A stretch of 64,000 nucleotides of DNA from G965250275 sp965250275 (lineage in GTDB: Bacteria; Pseudomonadota; Alphaproteobacteria; Rhodobacterales; Rhodobacteraceae): positions 3,596,001-3,660,000 of the forward strand of contig OZ252297.1 in assembly GCA_965250275.1 (NCBI GenBank), given 5' to 3'. Position numbers and translations under genes: made by a program. Below the pieces are notes generated by a model. That model did not search any database and was not told where the DNA came from. It saw only the letters and a program-made list of their open reading frames with translations. Of the stretch, positions 34,209-42,095 are shown piece by piece. Every line of letters starts with the position of its first letter. The first letter of the stretch is position 1.

Positions 34209-35516
34209 TCAACTTTTGAGACTGGCTAAGATTAATTCTTGAGTTGTGGGAGAAGAGCGAAATATTCGCTTGACGAGATACTCTCCGGGGAACTCAGGCC
34301 AGGTTTCTCGATACTCCCGTAGAACCGCTTTCTCACTATCGAAATCGCCGAGGCCACGGTAGGCCGCCGCCGTGAAAACAAGGGAGGGGGCGCTTATCGG
34401 CGCCCCTACCTCGGGCGCTGTCGCGAAGGCTTCGATGGTTTCCGGATAGAGCCCGAGCACCAGTTGTGAAACGCCCCAGATGTTATGCGCTCCAAACCGT
34501 CCCGGCCCAGTGCGGGGACGCTCGGGGTCTGAAACCTCAGCTGCCAGTTTTGCGTTTCCAATGATGATCGCCGATATTCCGACAAGGTCAAGAATATGTC
34601 CATCCGCCGGCGCCAACTGAAGCGCGACCTCGGCATGTTCAAGTGCCATTGACGTATTGCCTTCGAGCGAAGAAACCCAAGCCTGCGCCGCGTGTGACCA
34701 AGCCTCTGTTGGTCCTAGGCTCATTGCCTGGTCTGCGCTTTCGGACGCCATGCCCAAAAGAGCGGCCGCTTCTGAGGTTTCGGGTGTCAGCATGCTGAGA
34801 GTTGCGAGAACCTGAGCCCTGCCAGCGTAGCCTAGCGGAAGGTTGGGGTCTAACTCGATCACGTGTTCAAACATACCAAGGGCGAGCCGTTGCCGTTTGA
34901 CGTCGAACAAAGGAAAGAACATGCCCCGTGCTTCTTCGGCATAATTTGCAGCCTGAAGAGATGGAATGGAGTTGGCCCTTAAGGCGGCACGCTCAGCGCT
35001 TTGCCTTTCCGTAACGGACACCATACTAGGGGAGCTAGGCCAGATCCCAAATGCGAAGGCTCCCAAAGAAAACGCACAGATCAACGCAGCCAGTTGTATG
35101 AATGCAGATCGGTTGATCCAAGGCTCTAGTTCCATCTCATCATTCGGTTCCGAACTTTCTGGATTTGGGCGTCTGATGGTTGGGCGATAGCTTCCTAACT
35201 CCACCGCAATGCAAACCGGGTCTGACGCGCCACCGCTAGCATAGTATTCGTCGAGTGCCCGCCTTAGCCTTCCCGCTTCGACACGGACGAGATTAAGTGC
35301 CGCCTCTCCCTCATCTAGACTGCGGGCGTATACGTCAGTCGCGATATTCTTGCCGCGGATTTCGGCGCCTCGACCGGAAACAGTTTCTTCAACGATGTAA
35401 GTAAGAAAGGCTGTCAGACGAGGAGATGACTTGAACACTTCAGATTGCGCGATGCGCGCGAGGGCTTCATGGAAGTCGCGTGCATCCGGGGAGTGCTCTG
35501 TGGCTTGATCGGTCAT
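34209..35516 (-). CDS. membrane TPR protein with cyclase-associated N-terminal domain
   Basis: 435 residues. The N-terminal 115 residues (FKSSPRLTAFLTYIVEETVS, IRGKNIATDVYAR, VRVEAGRLRRALDEYY, ELGSYRPTI) match the conserved cytoplasmic domain found in large alphaproteobacterial adenylate-cyclase-like and TPR proteins. One membrane span follows at about 138-159. The remaining 270 residues are TPR-like helices in the periplasm (FEHVIELDPNLPLGYAGRAQ; LEHAEVALQLAPADG). No cyclase domain is present. It is probably a signalling or scaffold protein. Its function is unknown. Confidence 0.75.
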   Translation of the reverse strand: MTDQATEHSPDARDFHEALARIAQSEVFKSSPRLTAFLTYIVEETVSGRGAEIRGKNIATDVYARSLDEGEAALNLVRVEAGRLRRALDEYYASGGASDPVCIAVELGSYRPTIRRPNPESSEPNDEMELEPWINRSAFIQLAALICAFSLGAFAFGIWPSSPSMVSVTERQSAERAALRANSIPSLQAANYAEEARGMFFPLFDVKRQRLALGMFEHVIELDPNLPLGYAGRAQVLATLSMLTPETSEAAALLGMASESADQAMSLGPTEAWSHAAQAWVSSLEGNTSMALEHAEVALQLAPADGHILDLVGISAIIIGNAKLAAEVSDPERPRTGPGRFGAHNIWGVSQLVLGLYPETIEAFATAPEVGAPISAPSLVFTAAAYRGLGDFDSEKAVLREYRETWPEFPGEYLVKRIFRSSPTTQELILASLKS

Positions 35517-35726
35517 GCAACGGTCATTCTAACCATAGCTAAATGAAAGTCACAGCCCATCCGCATTGGCTCAGTTGCGTGATTAACACGGTACACAGCT
35601 AACATCGATGGAAGGCCGCTCTTATCATGGCTTCCGAAGAAGTGTAACTCTGTATCCTAACTTGCCATCACTGCCAGGATCGCCCTAGGGCGAAGCATAC
35701 AATTTGCATGGAGATGGACCAGAAAA

Positions 35727-35819
35727 ATGCAAGGCCCGAATAATCCTGCGTTCTCTTCGCAGTCATATGGTTTTGACGTAAGCTCGCTGCAGGAACTCGT
35801 TCAAGCGTTTAACCCATAG
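35727..35819 (+). CDS. possible 30-residue micropeptide
   Basis: The frame MQGPNNPAFSSQSYGFDVSS runs to TAG at 35817. GGAGATGGACC lies upstream, and the stop is 11 nt before the next small gene. Being so short it could be chance. It is listed because of its spacing and protein-like composition. Confidence 0.25.
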   Translation: MQGPNNPAFSSQSYGFDVSSLQELVQAFNP

Positions 35820-35830
35820 AGGCCCAGATT

Positions 35831-36037
35831 TTGAAGAATCCTCGAAGGATCATTGCCGTATTGGCGTTAGTTGTCATTGCTGGGTCGGCAGCATACGGCT
35901 TCTTTTACTACTTTTCGCCACATGAAATCTGTGTGCGACGAAACACGGTAGTGGCAGCAGAAGCAGGGCAAGGCATCGACGAAGCGCGATCCTACGCCGA
36001 AAACCTCTGTGCTCGAAAAAACCCGTTGCGTGATTGA
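35831..36037 (+). CDS. small membrane-anchored protein
   Basis: 68 residues from a TTG start, since no ATG or GTG is in frame upstream of the span. A basic start (MKNPRR), one hydrophobic segment (IIAVLALVVIAGSAAYGFFY), then a short soluble tail with two Cys (EICVRRN and ENLCARK) that could form a disulfide in the periplasm. No family was recognised. The gap upstream (35517-35726) shows nothing further. Confidence 0.45.
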   Translation: MKNPRRIIAVLALVVIAGSAAYGFFYYFSPHEICVRRNTVVAAEAGQGIDEARSYAENLCARKNPLRD

Positions 36038-36132
36038 TAGGCACATTCATTAGAAGGTTGTGGTTGAAGGGCAGGCTCGTCCCGATGCAGCTCCGTTGAC
36101 ATGGCGCTTCACTTCCAGACCATCTTTCAGTC

Positions 36133-37005
36133 TTACAGCTTCGCCTTGCGTCGTTTTCGCCATATCCCGCAACCAACAGTCAGAACGAGATTTGGTGGTA
36201 TCATCAACGCCATCAGGCCCAAGATAGCTGAGGTGATTGCTTGATCTGTACAGCAGCTGTCCACAAGGACGTAGACGATGCCGACGTTCCGCAAGTTTGT
36301 CGAAACTGCAAGGAATTGACGGCCTTCGACACTTGGGCCACCAGAAACCCAACCGATAAGCATGAGCACTAGCAAAAACGCCAAGAACGCAAAGGTGGTA
36401 GGAGTTCCGAATTGCGCCAGTGATTCCTGTCTCAATGCGGTGCTGAATACGACCGATCCGATAAACGCGAACAAAGAAACGAGCATCGCGGGCTTGTACA
36501 CCCTGTTTGCAAGTACAGTGTTTTGGCTGTGAAGGAGCATTCCCAACATGGCCGGCAAAACAATTAGCAGTCCAAGGCGAAATGCGATTTCTCCCAATGG
36601 TAGCGATACTTGCAGCCCCTTGTCTGACAGCAGAAAGTATGCGGCGGTGGGTGCCGTTACGAGGGCGATTGTTGAAAGCAGTAGGAGATAGGATCCCGCC
36701 GCAGCTATTTCGCCGGGTACCTTGGTTGAGAACTGGACCGCGTTGATTCCGCCTGGCGCAAAAGCGACAAGCAAGAGCATTGTCGCAGCGGCCGGCTCCA
36801 AAGGGAAAACGAGGATCACGCTCACAGCTACCAATGGAGGGAGGAGCACCGTCGCAACTATTGTTCGAACGAGACGTCTAAGGTCCCGGAATACCCCAAA
36901 CATTTCTGCAAGCCTTGCGGAAAGGCCGATACACAGCGAGGCCAGTACCAGAAAGACGTAGATCAAACCCTCCGCGAACGGGCTGAAAGGAACAGAGGTC
37001 TCCAT
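36133..37005 (-). CDS. BASS-type (bile acid:sodium symporter superfamily) membrane transporter
   Basis: 290 residues with about nine or ten spans. FAPGGINAVQFSTKVPGEIA and STNLRNVGIVYVL occupy the positions of the two crossover motifs of the BASS/SBF family. It is the last gene of a tight minus-strand operon, 2 nt after DUF202. The substrate is probably an organic anion. An unusual DSCCTDQ lies in a loop near the C-terminus. Confidence 0.8.
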   Translation of the reverse strand: METSVPFSPFAEGLIYVFLVLASLCIGLSARLAEMFGVFRDLRRLVRTIVATVLLPPLVAVSVILVFPLEPAAATMLLLVAFAPGGINAVQFSTKVPGEIAAAGSYLLLLSTIALVTAPTAAYFLLSDKGLQVSLPLGEIAFRLGLLIVLPAMLGMLLHSQNTVLANRVYKPAMLVSLFAFIGSVVFSTALRQESLAQFGTPTTFAFLAFLLVLMLIGWVSGGPSVEGRQFLAVSTNLRNVGIVYVLVDSCCTDQAITSAILGLMALMIPPNLVLTVGCGIWRKRRKAKL

Positions 37006-37007
37006 GC

Positions 37008-37427
37008 CTAACTGCCGATTTGCAAGAGAATGCTGACGGTTGCGATGAGTGCGACCATCAATACCAAGAAGCTTGAAACGAGCGCGACAGAGATCGGGAA
37101 CTTTGCCCGGGATGCTTCTGAAAGACGGCGCAAAAAGGCCACTTGCTGAACAATTGCCACGAGCAGCATGAACACTGCGAGACCAAGCATTGAAACACCA
37201 ACGAGCCGGGCTCTTTCTACAGGAGTGTCTTCAAGACCGGGCACACCGGTAAGTATTTGGAAGAGAGCAGGAATTGAGAAGCCAAACCCAATCAAGGAAA
37301 TTGATGTCCGCATGTAACCCAAGGTCGTTCGGTCGGACGCCATTCGGGAGCGCTCAAACGCCAGATCCGTTCGCCCGGCGGCCAACTCGTTGTTGTTTGG
37401 GAGCGGTTCGTATTCGTCATCGTCCAT
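37008..37427 (-). CDS. DUF202-family membrane protein
   Basis: 139 residues. The DUF202 signature is clear: LAFERSRMASDRTTLGYMRTS followed by LIGFGFSIPALF, and two further spans come after. The family (YidH-like) has no agreed function. It is 2 nt downstream of the DUF1622 gene and 2 nt upstream of the BASS gene. Confidence 0.88.
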   Translation of the reverse strand: MDDDEYEPLPNNNELAAGRTDLAFERSRMASDRTTLGYMRTSISLIGFGFSIPALFQILTGVPGLEDTPVERARLVGVSMLGLAVFMLLVAIVQQVAFLRRLSEASRAKFPISVALVSSFLVLMVALIATVSILLQIGS

Positions 37428-37429
37428 AG

Positions 37430-37798
37430 CTAAGCTCCGGCTTTCATAGCTGCGTCTTTTGGTGCTTTCGCCCCCTTACTCTCTTGATTGACCTCAAGAA
37501 CCAAAAAGTAGTTGAGGAAGGTACGGATGACAGCAATTGCCGCTAACTTGACAAGTTCTTCGAATGAGGGATGTGTCGCGGTAGCGATGATGTCCGCCGC
37601 AAGCTGAAGCTCTAAGGCGATGATGAGATACCGCGCAAGCACCTGCCTAGGGGTTCGTTCAGAAATGCCTGTGGCTTGTTGCACCAGTGCGTATACAAAC
37701 ACTGCGCCGCCCACCAATACAGTCAGGATGCTTGCCGCTTCGAACAGAAGTTGCGCAAAGCTCGCGAGGTCGAAAACTATCGCTTCGATGCTATTCAT
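37430..37798 (-). CDS. DUF1622-family membrane protein
   Basis: 122 residues with three spans (ASILTVLVGGAVFVYALV; ARYLIIALELQLAADIIATA; LAAIAVIRTFLNYFLVLEV), the DUF1622 pattern. The conserved LE.QLAADI.AT segment is charged within a span and suggests a channel or coupling role. It follows the CobW stop by 1 nt. Function is unknown. Confidence 0.85.
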   Translation of the reverse strand: MNSIEAIVFDLASFAQLLFEAASILTVLVGGAVFVYALVQQATGISERTPRQVLARYLIIALELQLAADIIATATHPSFEELVKLAAIAVIRTFLNYFLVLEVNQESKGAKAPKDAAMKAGA

Positions 37799-37799
37799 C

Positions 37800-38831
37800 T
37801 TATGCGCTTCTAAGCCGGCGTACCTCAGCGACAGAAACGGATGCGCTTTCGCTCGCTAGGCAATCGTTGAACAAATCGGTCAGGTGCGAAGGATCAAGCG
37901 ACGCCCCATGCGCGATTGCTACCAGCCGAGTTTGAGGCTGCTCATTTCCCCAAACGCGATCAGCAGTAAGCTCAATGCGCCGTCCGACGACTTGGAGGAC
38001 ATAGCGATTTGCCGGATCGTCTGTTAACTGAACGAACCCCTTGCACCGATAAATGTTCGCGGGCAACTCGCGCTTGATCATGCGTTCCAACGCCCGTCGG
38101 GAGAACGGCGCATCCCAACTCTCGCTCCATGTCTTGAAAAGAGCGCCATGATTGTAATCGCGGCTGTGACAATGATCTTGATCATGCGGCGCACTCTGCA
38201 TGGCGCGCGCAACATCAAACCTTCCAACCGATAGCAATATCTCTAGTGGCACCTCACAATTGATCGCAGGAACGATCCTTACTCGGGAGAAGTGATTTTC
38301 GATCCAGCGTTTGACTTTCGCAGAACCCTCTGGCCCGGCGAGGTCCACTTTGTTCAGGACAACGAGATCAGCGAAGCCGATCTGCTGTAGTTTAAGTTTT
38401 GCGAGATCCGGGTCGTTGTATGTAAACACCTGATCGGCATCGACCACACAAGTGACACTATCAAGCCGGATCTTGTCCCCATAGGCGGAGTCCACAAACG
38501 TCATATAGATGCCCGCGGGCTCCGCAACTCCACTTGCCTCCAGAATTATGTACTCGACCGGATCATCCCGGTCGACTAGGTCAGCGACAGACGCGACAAG
38601 GTCGTCTCGAATTTGACAGCACACACAGCCGTTCGCGAGGCTGATCATGCCGTCTTCGACGTCGACCACAAGTTCAGCATCGACATTTATCGAACCGAAA
38701 TCGTTCACTAGGATCCCGACTTTGAGGCCATGGTCCCCGGTCAAAATATGATTGAGAAGTGTAGTTTTTCCCGCACCGAGAAACCCGGTCAGGATCGTCA
38801 GCGGTACAGGTTCATTGACGTGATCTTCCAC
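37800..38831 (-). CDS. COG0523 CobW-type GTPase, second copy
   Basis: 343 residues. Walker A is GFLGAGKTTLLNH, the metal motif is CVCC (NGCVCCQIRDD), G3 is ASGVAEP and G4 is LNKVD. A short His-rich linker (DQDHCHSRDYNH) precedes the CobW C-terminal domain (ANIYRCKGFVQL). It acts in metal delivery. Its place between a metallo-hydrolase gene and three membrane-protein genes suggests it supplies the hydrolase with metal (inference). It is not a recent duplicate of the 9118-10170 protein. Confidence 0.9.
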   Translation of the reverse strand: MEDHVNEPVPLTILTGFLGAGKTTLLNHILTGDHGLKVGILVNDFGSINVDAELVVDVEDGMISLANGCVCCQIRDDLVASVADLVDRDDPVEYIILEASGVAEPAGIYMTFVDSAYGDKIRLDSVTCVVDADQVFTYNDPDLAKLKLQQIGFADLVVLNKVDLAGPEGSAKVKRWIENHFSRVRIVPAINCEVPLEILLSVGRFDVARAMQSAPHDQDHCHSRDYNHGALFKTWSESWDAPFSRRALERMIKRELPANIYRCKGFVQLTDDPANRYVLQVVGRRIELTADRVWGNEQPQTRLVAIAHGASLDPSHLTDLFNDCLASESASVSVAEVRRLRSA

Positions 38832-38854
38832 GCGTTTCGTCCTTGCTTGAGATA

Positions 38855-38890
38855 GGATCTGCCGCCCCGCTGGTCCGGAGCAGCAGATCC
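38855..38890 (-). terminator. stem-loop between MBL and CobW genes
   Basis: GGATCTGC (38855-38862) and GCAGATCC (38883-38890) form a perfect 8-bp stem with a 20-nt loop in the 69-bp gap. No T tract follows. It may be a partial terminator or processing site that separates the hydrolase from the CobW-to-BASS genes. Confidence 0.5.
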
Positions 38891-38900
38891 AATGACTTGA

Positions 38901-40193
38901 TCAATCGGTATGTTCGCGAGCGGCAATGAGAGCCTTGATGTCGAAACGGAAGCTTTCTTCATCATAATGCTGCGTCAGTGGGCGCTGCACATCTTCGGGA
39001 GTGTAGATCTTGGGATCAAGCTCGCGTTCGCGAAGGAAAGCGTCCTGCTGCTCCTCGCGCGGCAAGCGTGGTTTTGGAATCTGGATATAGTCGGGCATGT
39101 TGCCTTCCGGGAACAGGTCCTTTGGGTTCGGGGGTTGCATTGCCGCGGATTCCGGTCGGAGTGCCATACGCTCCCAGACACGATCCTTGGTTACGTTGAT
39201 AACCTTGGTGTCAGGGCCACCGAATAGGAACAGACCGTCCCAGTGCGTCCGGATTTCGGCGATTGCCTCACCCGCGGATTCCTCTGTGTAGTGACAAATC
39301 ACGCCAACGCGCGGCTGAATCTCATTCATCAGGTATCCGGCCGCATAATAAGGCGTGTGATACGTATCTAGCGTGAACTCAAGAACCTCTTTCGGCGTGC
39401 CGTACTTGTAGTTCAAAAGCTGCGGCAGGTCGGCCTGACCCTCAGTTACGAACACATCCGCCCCTTTGGCGAACTTGATTGTACTTTCATCGGGTCGTCC
39501 ATCACCAGTCCATACAAAAGACAAACCAGCTTCTTCCCAGTCTACCCGGAATGCGGAAGCCCCATTTTTTACGTGGCTTCGCGCCCAATGAGTGACCTTG
39601 AGTCCAGGTTCCTCAAGGCAGACTCCGCCTTCATCCTTGTAGTCAAACTCGACTACTTCTGTGTTGTAGCCTTCTCCGATGGGGCAGTGGTCGAAATTCT
39701 CAAGGTGCCACGTCATCATCTCGTGCATCTTGTCGACCATATACTGAGTACCCGTTTCCGGGCGATCACCCGATGGACCAAAAATGCGCAAACCATTGCG
39801 CCAGCCGCCAGACCATGCCCGGAACGGCATGAAGTACGGCAAATCGGCATAGTGGTCGACATGTAGGTGGCTGATGAAGATATCACGCACCATCGGTGGC
39901 AAGATGCCCAGCTGCAGAATGTTCTTCACGCATCCATTGCCAAAATCAAAGAACAGGCGACGCGGAAACGCTGTTCCATTACCCAGTTCGAGAACAATAG
40001 CTGTTCCCGACTGTACGAGCGTGGGCGGCCAAGGTGTGCTGCCAGGGAAGCAAATGCGCATTTCTCCCTCTGCCAGCCTTTCGTTTGGCGGGAGGAAGTT
40101 ATTGCTTGTGCAAGAAGGGGTCGGACGAAAGTAGTCAGGAAGCGTTATGCCGCCACCTGGTCTTCTTCCATACGGATTGCGTGGTTGAACCAT
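38901..40193 (-). CDS. metallo-beta-lactamase-fold hydrolase (GntH-like)
   Basis: 430 residues. HLHVDH at 109-114 is the MBL zinc motif. Other likely ligands lie in HWARSHV, VWTGDGRPDES and the late ICHYTEES. The start region (YGRRPGGGITLPDYFRPTP) and FPGSTPWPPT resemble proteins annotated as guanitoxin-biosynthesis MBL hydrolase GntH. That name probably reflects a broad family, since no other guanitoxin genes are nearby. It is the first large gene of the MBL-CobW-DUF1622-DUF202-BASS unit. The substrate is unknown. Confidence 0.85.
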   Translation of the reverse strand: MVQPRNPYGRRPGGGITLPDYFRPTPSCTSNNFLPPNERLAEGEMRICFPGSTPWPPTLVQSGTAIVLELGNGTAFPRRLFFDFGNGCVKNILQLGILPPMVRDIFISHLHVDHYADLPYFMPFRAWSGGWRNGLRIFGPSGDRPETGTQYMVDKMHEMMTWHLENFDHCPIGEGYNTEVVEFDYKDEGGVCLEEPGLKVTHWARSHVKNGASAFRVDWEEAGLSFVWTGDGRPDESTIKFAKGADVFVTEGQADLPQLLNYKYGTPKEVLEFTLDTYHTPYYAAGYLMNEIQPRVGVICHYTEESAGEAIAEIRTHWDGLFLFGGPDTKVINVTKDRVWERMALRPESAAMQPPNPKDLFPEGNMPDYIQIPKPRLPREEQQDAFLRERELDPKIYTPEDVQRPLTQHYDEESFRFDIKALIAAREHTD

Positions 40194-40216
40194 GATTTTC
40201 TCCCTACGGGGTTGCC

Positions 40217-40546
40217 TTATCTACGGTTAGAATTGATTGATTCCGGAGGTTTGCTGGGCGAGTTGCTGCGTCTGTCCGACTCCCTAACGAGCGTCTGGTT
40301 GGCATCGCGTTTGACCAACCGCCGGATTTCTTGAATCAACTCTTGTTTTGTAAGCCCCCACTCACGTCTGAGCTCAATGTCGTTTGCGCAACGTGCAATT
40401 TCGTGCATTGCAACACGCAGATCGTTCACTGCTGAAGTTATCGCTGTGCTTTCCGCCGGAAGGTTTGCCACATCGACGCCGACGACTTTGATAAGCACAC
40501 TCTCCAGCTCACTTTGCAAAGAAGCGCTCCCTGCTTTGAACGACAC
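40217..40546 (-). CDS. hypothetical protein upstream of the MBL gene
   Basis: 109 residues from a GTG start with no clear ribosome site. The protein is helical and charged (LIKVVGVDVANLPAESTAIT, TKQELIQEIRRLVKRD) and ends with a low-complexity Ser/Pro/Asn/Arg tail. It lies 23 bp upstream of the MBL gene on the same strand, so it could be the first gene of that operon. No family was recognised; a small regulator or a false frame are both possible. Confidence 0.4.
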   Translation of the reverse strand: MSFKAGSASLQSELESVLIKVVGVDVANLPAESTAITSAVNDLRVAMHEIARCANDIELRREWGLTKQELIQEIRRLVKRDANQTLVRESDRRSNSPSKPPESINSNRR

Positions 40547-40710
40547 ATCTACCGATGAACACTGCGCTTTTTGCGCAATGCGTGGGAGTAACTCACGGTG
40601 AGTTGACGTGGTTTTTCTCAGCTCTCTGAAGGTTTGTCAGAGTTGAAATCAGCATTTACGATCTTGTGCTTGGCCATCGTTCCCGATGGCAGACGGACCC
40701 AAATTCGCTA

Positions 40711-40790
40711 ATGGCCGCTTTAGGCTCGAAGCGGACATTCGTCTCTGCCGTTCTGGGCGTCCGCCACTCGGACCATACGGTCGTTCGCTG
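40711..40790. repeat. dispersed intergenic repeat, copy H
   Basis: GGCCGCTTTAGGCTCGAAGC, GGACATTCGTCTC, GGGCGTCCGCCACTCGGACC and GGTCGTTCGCTGCAA. This is the best match to copy A at 391-460, nearly 40 kb away. The block order is the same. Confidence 0.7.
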
Positions 40791-40873
40791 CAAGGCAGAA
40801 CTACGAGTGCCGTTTGCGCAGTACACTGCATCAGCGTGGAGATGCGGTCGAAGTGTGTCGCGGTCGGTATGGA

Positions 40874-41332
40874 TCAATCAGTGCCCCCACCACGCAATGT
40901 CCCGGCCCCCAGACGTGCCGCCGCCCACGACAAGGTGGGCCGGAGCGGGAGGAAGAGGCGGTAGCCGACTTCCAGTATCGCAGTGATCCCGGGCAGGCTG
41001 GCGATCCGCGCCGCAAGGTGCCAGCCGGGAAGGGCCTGCCAGATCGCAAGGAAAGCGCGGGCTCCCGACAGAAGCGTTCCGTCGGGCATGCGCACGTGGA
41101 ACCTCTGCATCGCGTCATCTGCCGAAAGCTCCGGGCCCAGGGCAGCGCCCGGCTCCGACACATCGACGAAGCGCAGCCGCTCAGCCCCGGAGCGGGACGC
41201 GTAGTGCCTGATCTCGGCGCTGCAAAGCGGGCAAGAGCCATCAAAATAGACCGTCAGGTCCGCGCATGCTTTGAGGCCAGCGTCGTGACCTACCGTTTGC
41301 AGCACGATCGTTTCGGTTTCCGCTTGACGCAT
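40874..41332 (-). CDS. DCC-family (DUF393) thiol-disulfide oxidoreductase-like protein
   Basis: 152 residues with AGGA 9 nt before the ATG. The family motif is seen as YFDGSCPLCSAEIRHYASR, a thioredoxin-like CxxC, then LRFVDVSE and RMPDGTLLSGARAFLAIW. DCC proteins are predicted redox proteins, some membrane-associated. It is an isolated gene beside the second integrase copy, and its base composition is clearly GC-rich compared with the DNA to its right. Confidence 0.88.
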   Translation of the reverse strand: MRQAETETIVLQTVGHDAGLKACADLTVYFDGSCPLCSAEIRHYASRSGAERLRFVDVSEPGAALGPELSADDAMQRFHVRMPDGTLLSGARAFLAIWQALPGWHLAARIASLPGITAILEVGYRLFLPLRPTLSWAAARLGAGTLRGGGTD

Positions 41333-41819
41333 GGGTCAGAGTCCTTGTTGCACAGCCAGCTCTTTGTGTTTGAACAACAATCGAGCAAATTTGACTGGAA
41401 TACGGGTCGAAGCACCATCTGGTTCTGGCCAGCGTCAATCTGCCGCCCATAATCTCGCCCACATTGCCCGGAGCGTGTTGAGGCGAAGAATGCCATTCGA
41501 TGTCTCAAGAGATGAGGTCATGGCACGGGTTGATTAACGGCCCTTATCCCAAGGAGTTCGCGAATGAGAGAAAGCATGGAACGAAAAACAAAGGGGCCCA
41601 GGGCCTGAGAGCCCAAATGACTATGGGAGACTTTGGAACCCTCCCCCCAGAGTCCTTGCTGATTGCTGATGTTTCAGACCCCCCCCTCTGAAACTGCGTG
41701 CGAAAAAATCTGGCTACCCCCGCCGGTCCCTGCGCCGTAACTCGTGAACTTTTGCACCCCCCCTTTTTTGTTTTCAGGTTGACCGGCGCCCTGGGCCAGC
41801 AATGCGCGCGCTCTGACTA
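41333..41819. other. gene-free junction DNA with C-runs
   Basis: No supportable gene. Long C tracts occur at 41642-41648, 41679-41686 and 41755-41764. A striking hairpin has GTTTCAGA (41671-41678) and TCTGAAAC (41687-41694) around a loop of exactly eight C. The texture differs from both neighbours and recalls phage or plasmid non-coding DNA, but I cannot name it. Confidence 0.5.
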
Positions 41820-42095
41820 GGGCGCGCGCGCCATCGCCTCAAAGAACGCAACGTAGCGATCAGAAGCACCGCTTTCAGGGAAGCGACAGGGAAACGCAAA
41901 GGCGCCATTTTTCTCCAGCAAAGACAAAAGTGCCTGCCAGGTCGCTTCGAGGTTTTCAGCGACCCACTCTTCCCACGCCTTCATCGGGCCCGTGTCGCTC
42001 TCTTTCAGATAGACACAAGCGAATACCTTCTCCGAGGCGGTAGTCTTTTTTATGTTCCTTTTTGAGTTCTTATAGGGGGTGACAGTTTTGTCATG
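41820..42095 (-). pseudogene. unidentified coding remnant fused to the broken integrase
   Basis: From the integrase breakpoint leftward one frame stays open for about 92 codons, including ACVYLKESDTGPMKAWEEWV, EATWQALLSLLEKNGAFAFP and a stop after MARAP. An internal start at MKAWEEW would give 55 residues, but it lacks a strong ribosome site. It looks like the 3' end of a gene brought in by the event that cut the integrase. The family is unknown. Confidence 0.35.

Noticed and set aside
38901..40193. Guanitoxin biosynthesis locus
   Set aside because: Only one GntH-like protein is present and none of the other pathway genes are visible, so the toxin label is not supported.
41500..41691. 63-codon plus-strand frame in the junction DNA
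   Set aside because: Ends in the C-loop hairpin, lacks a clear ribosome site and resembles no family.
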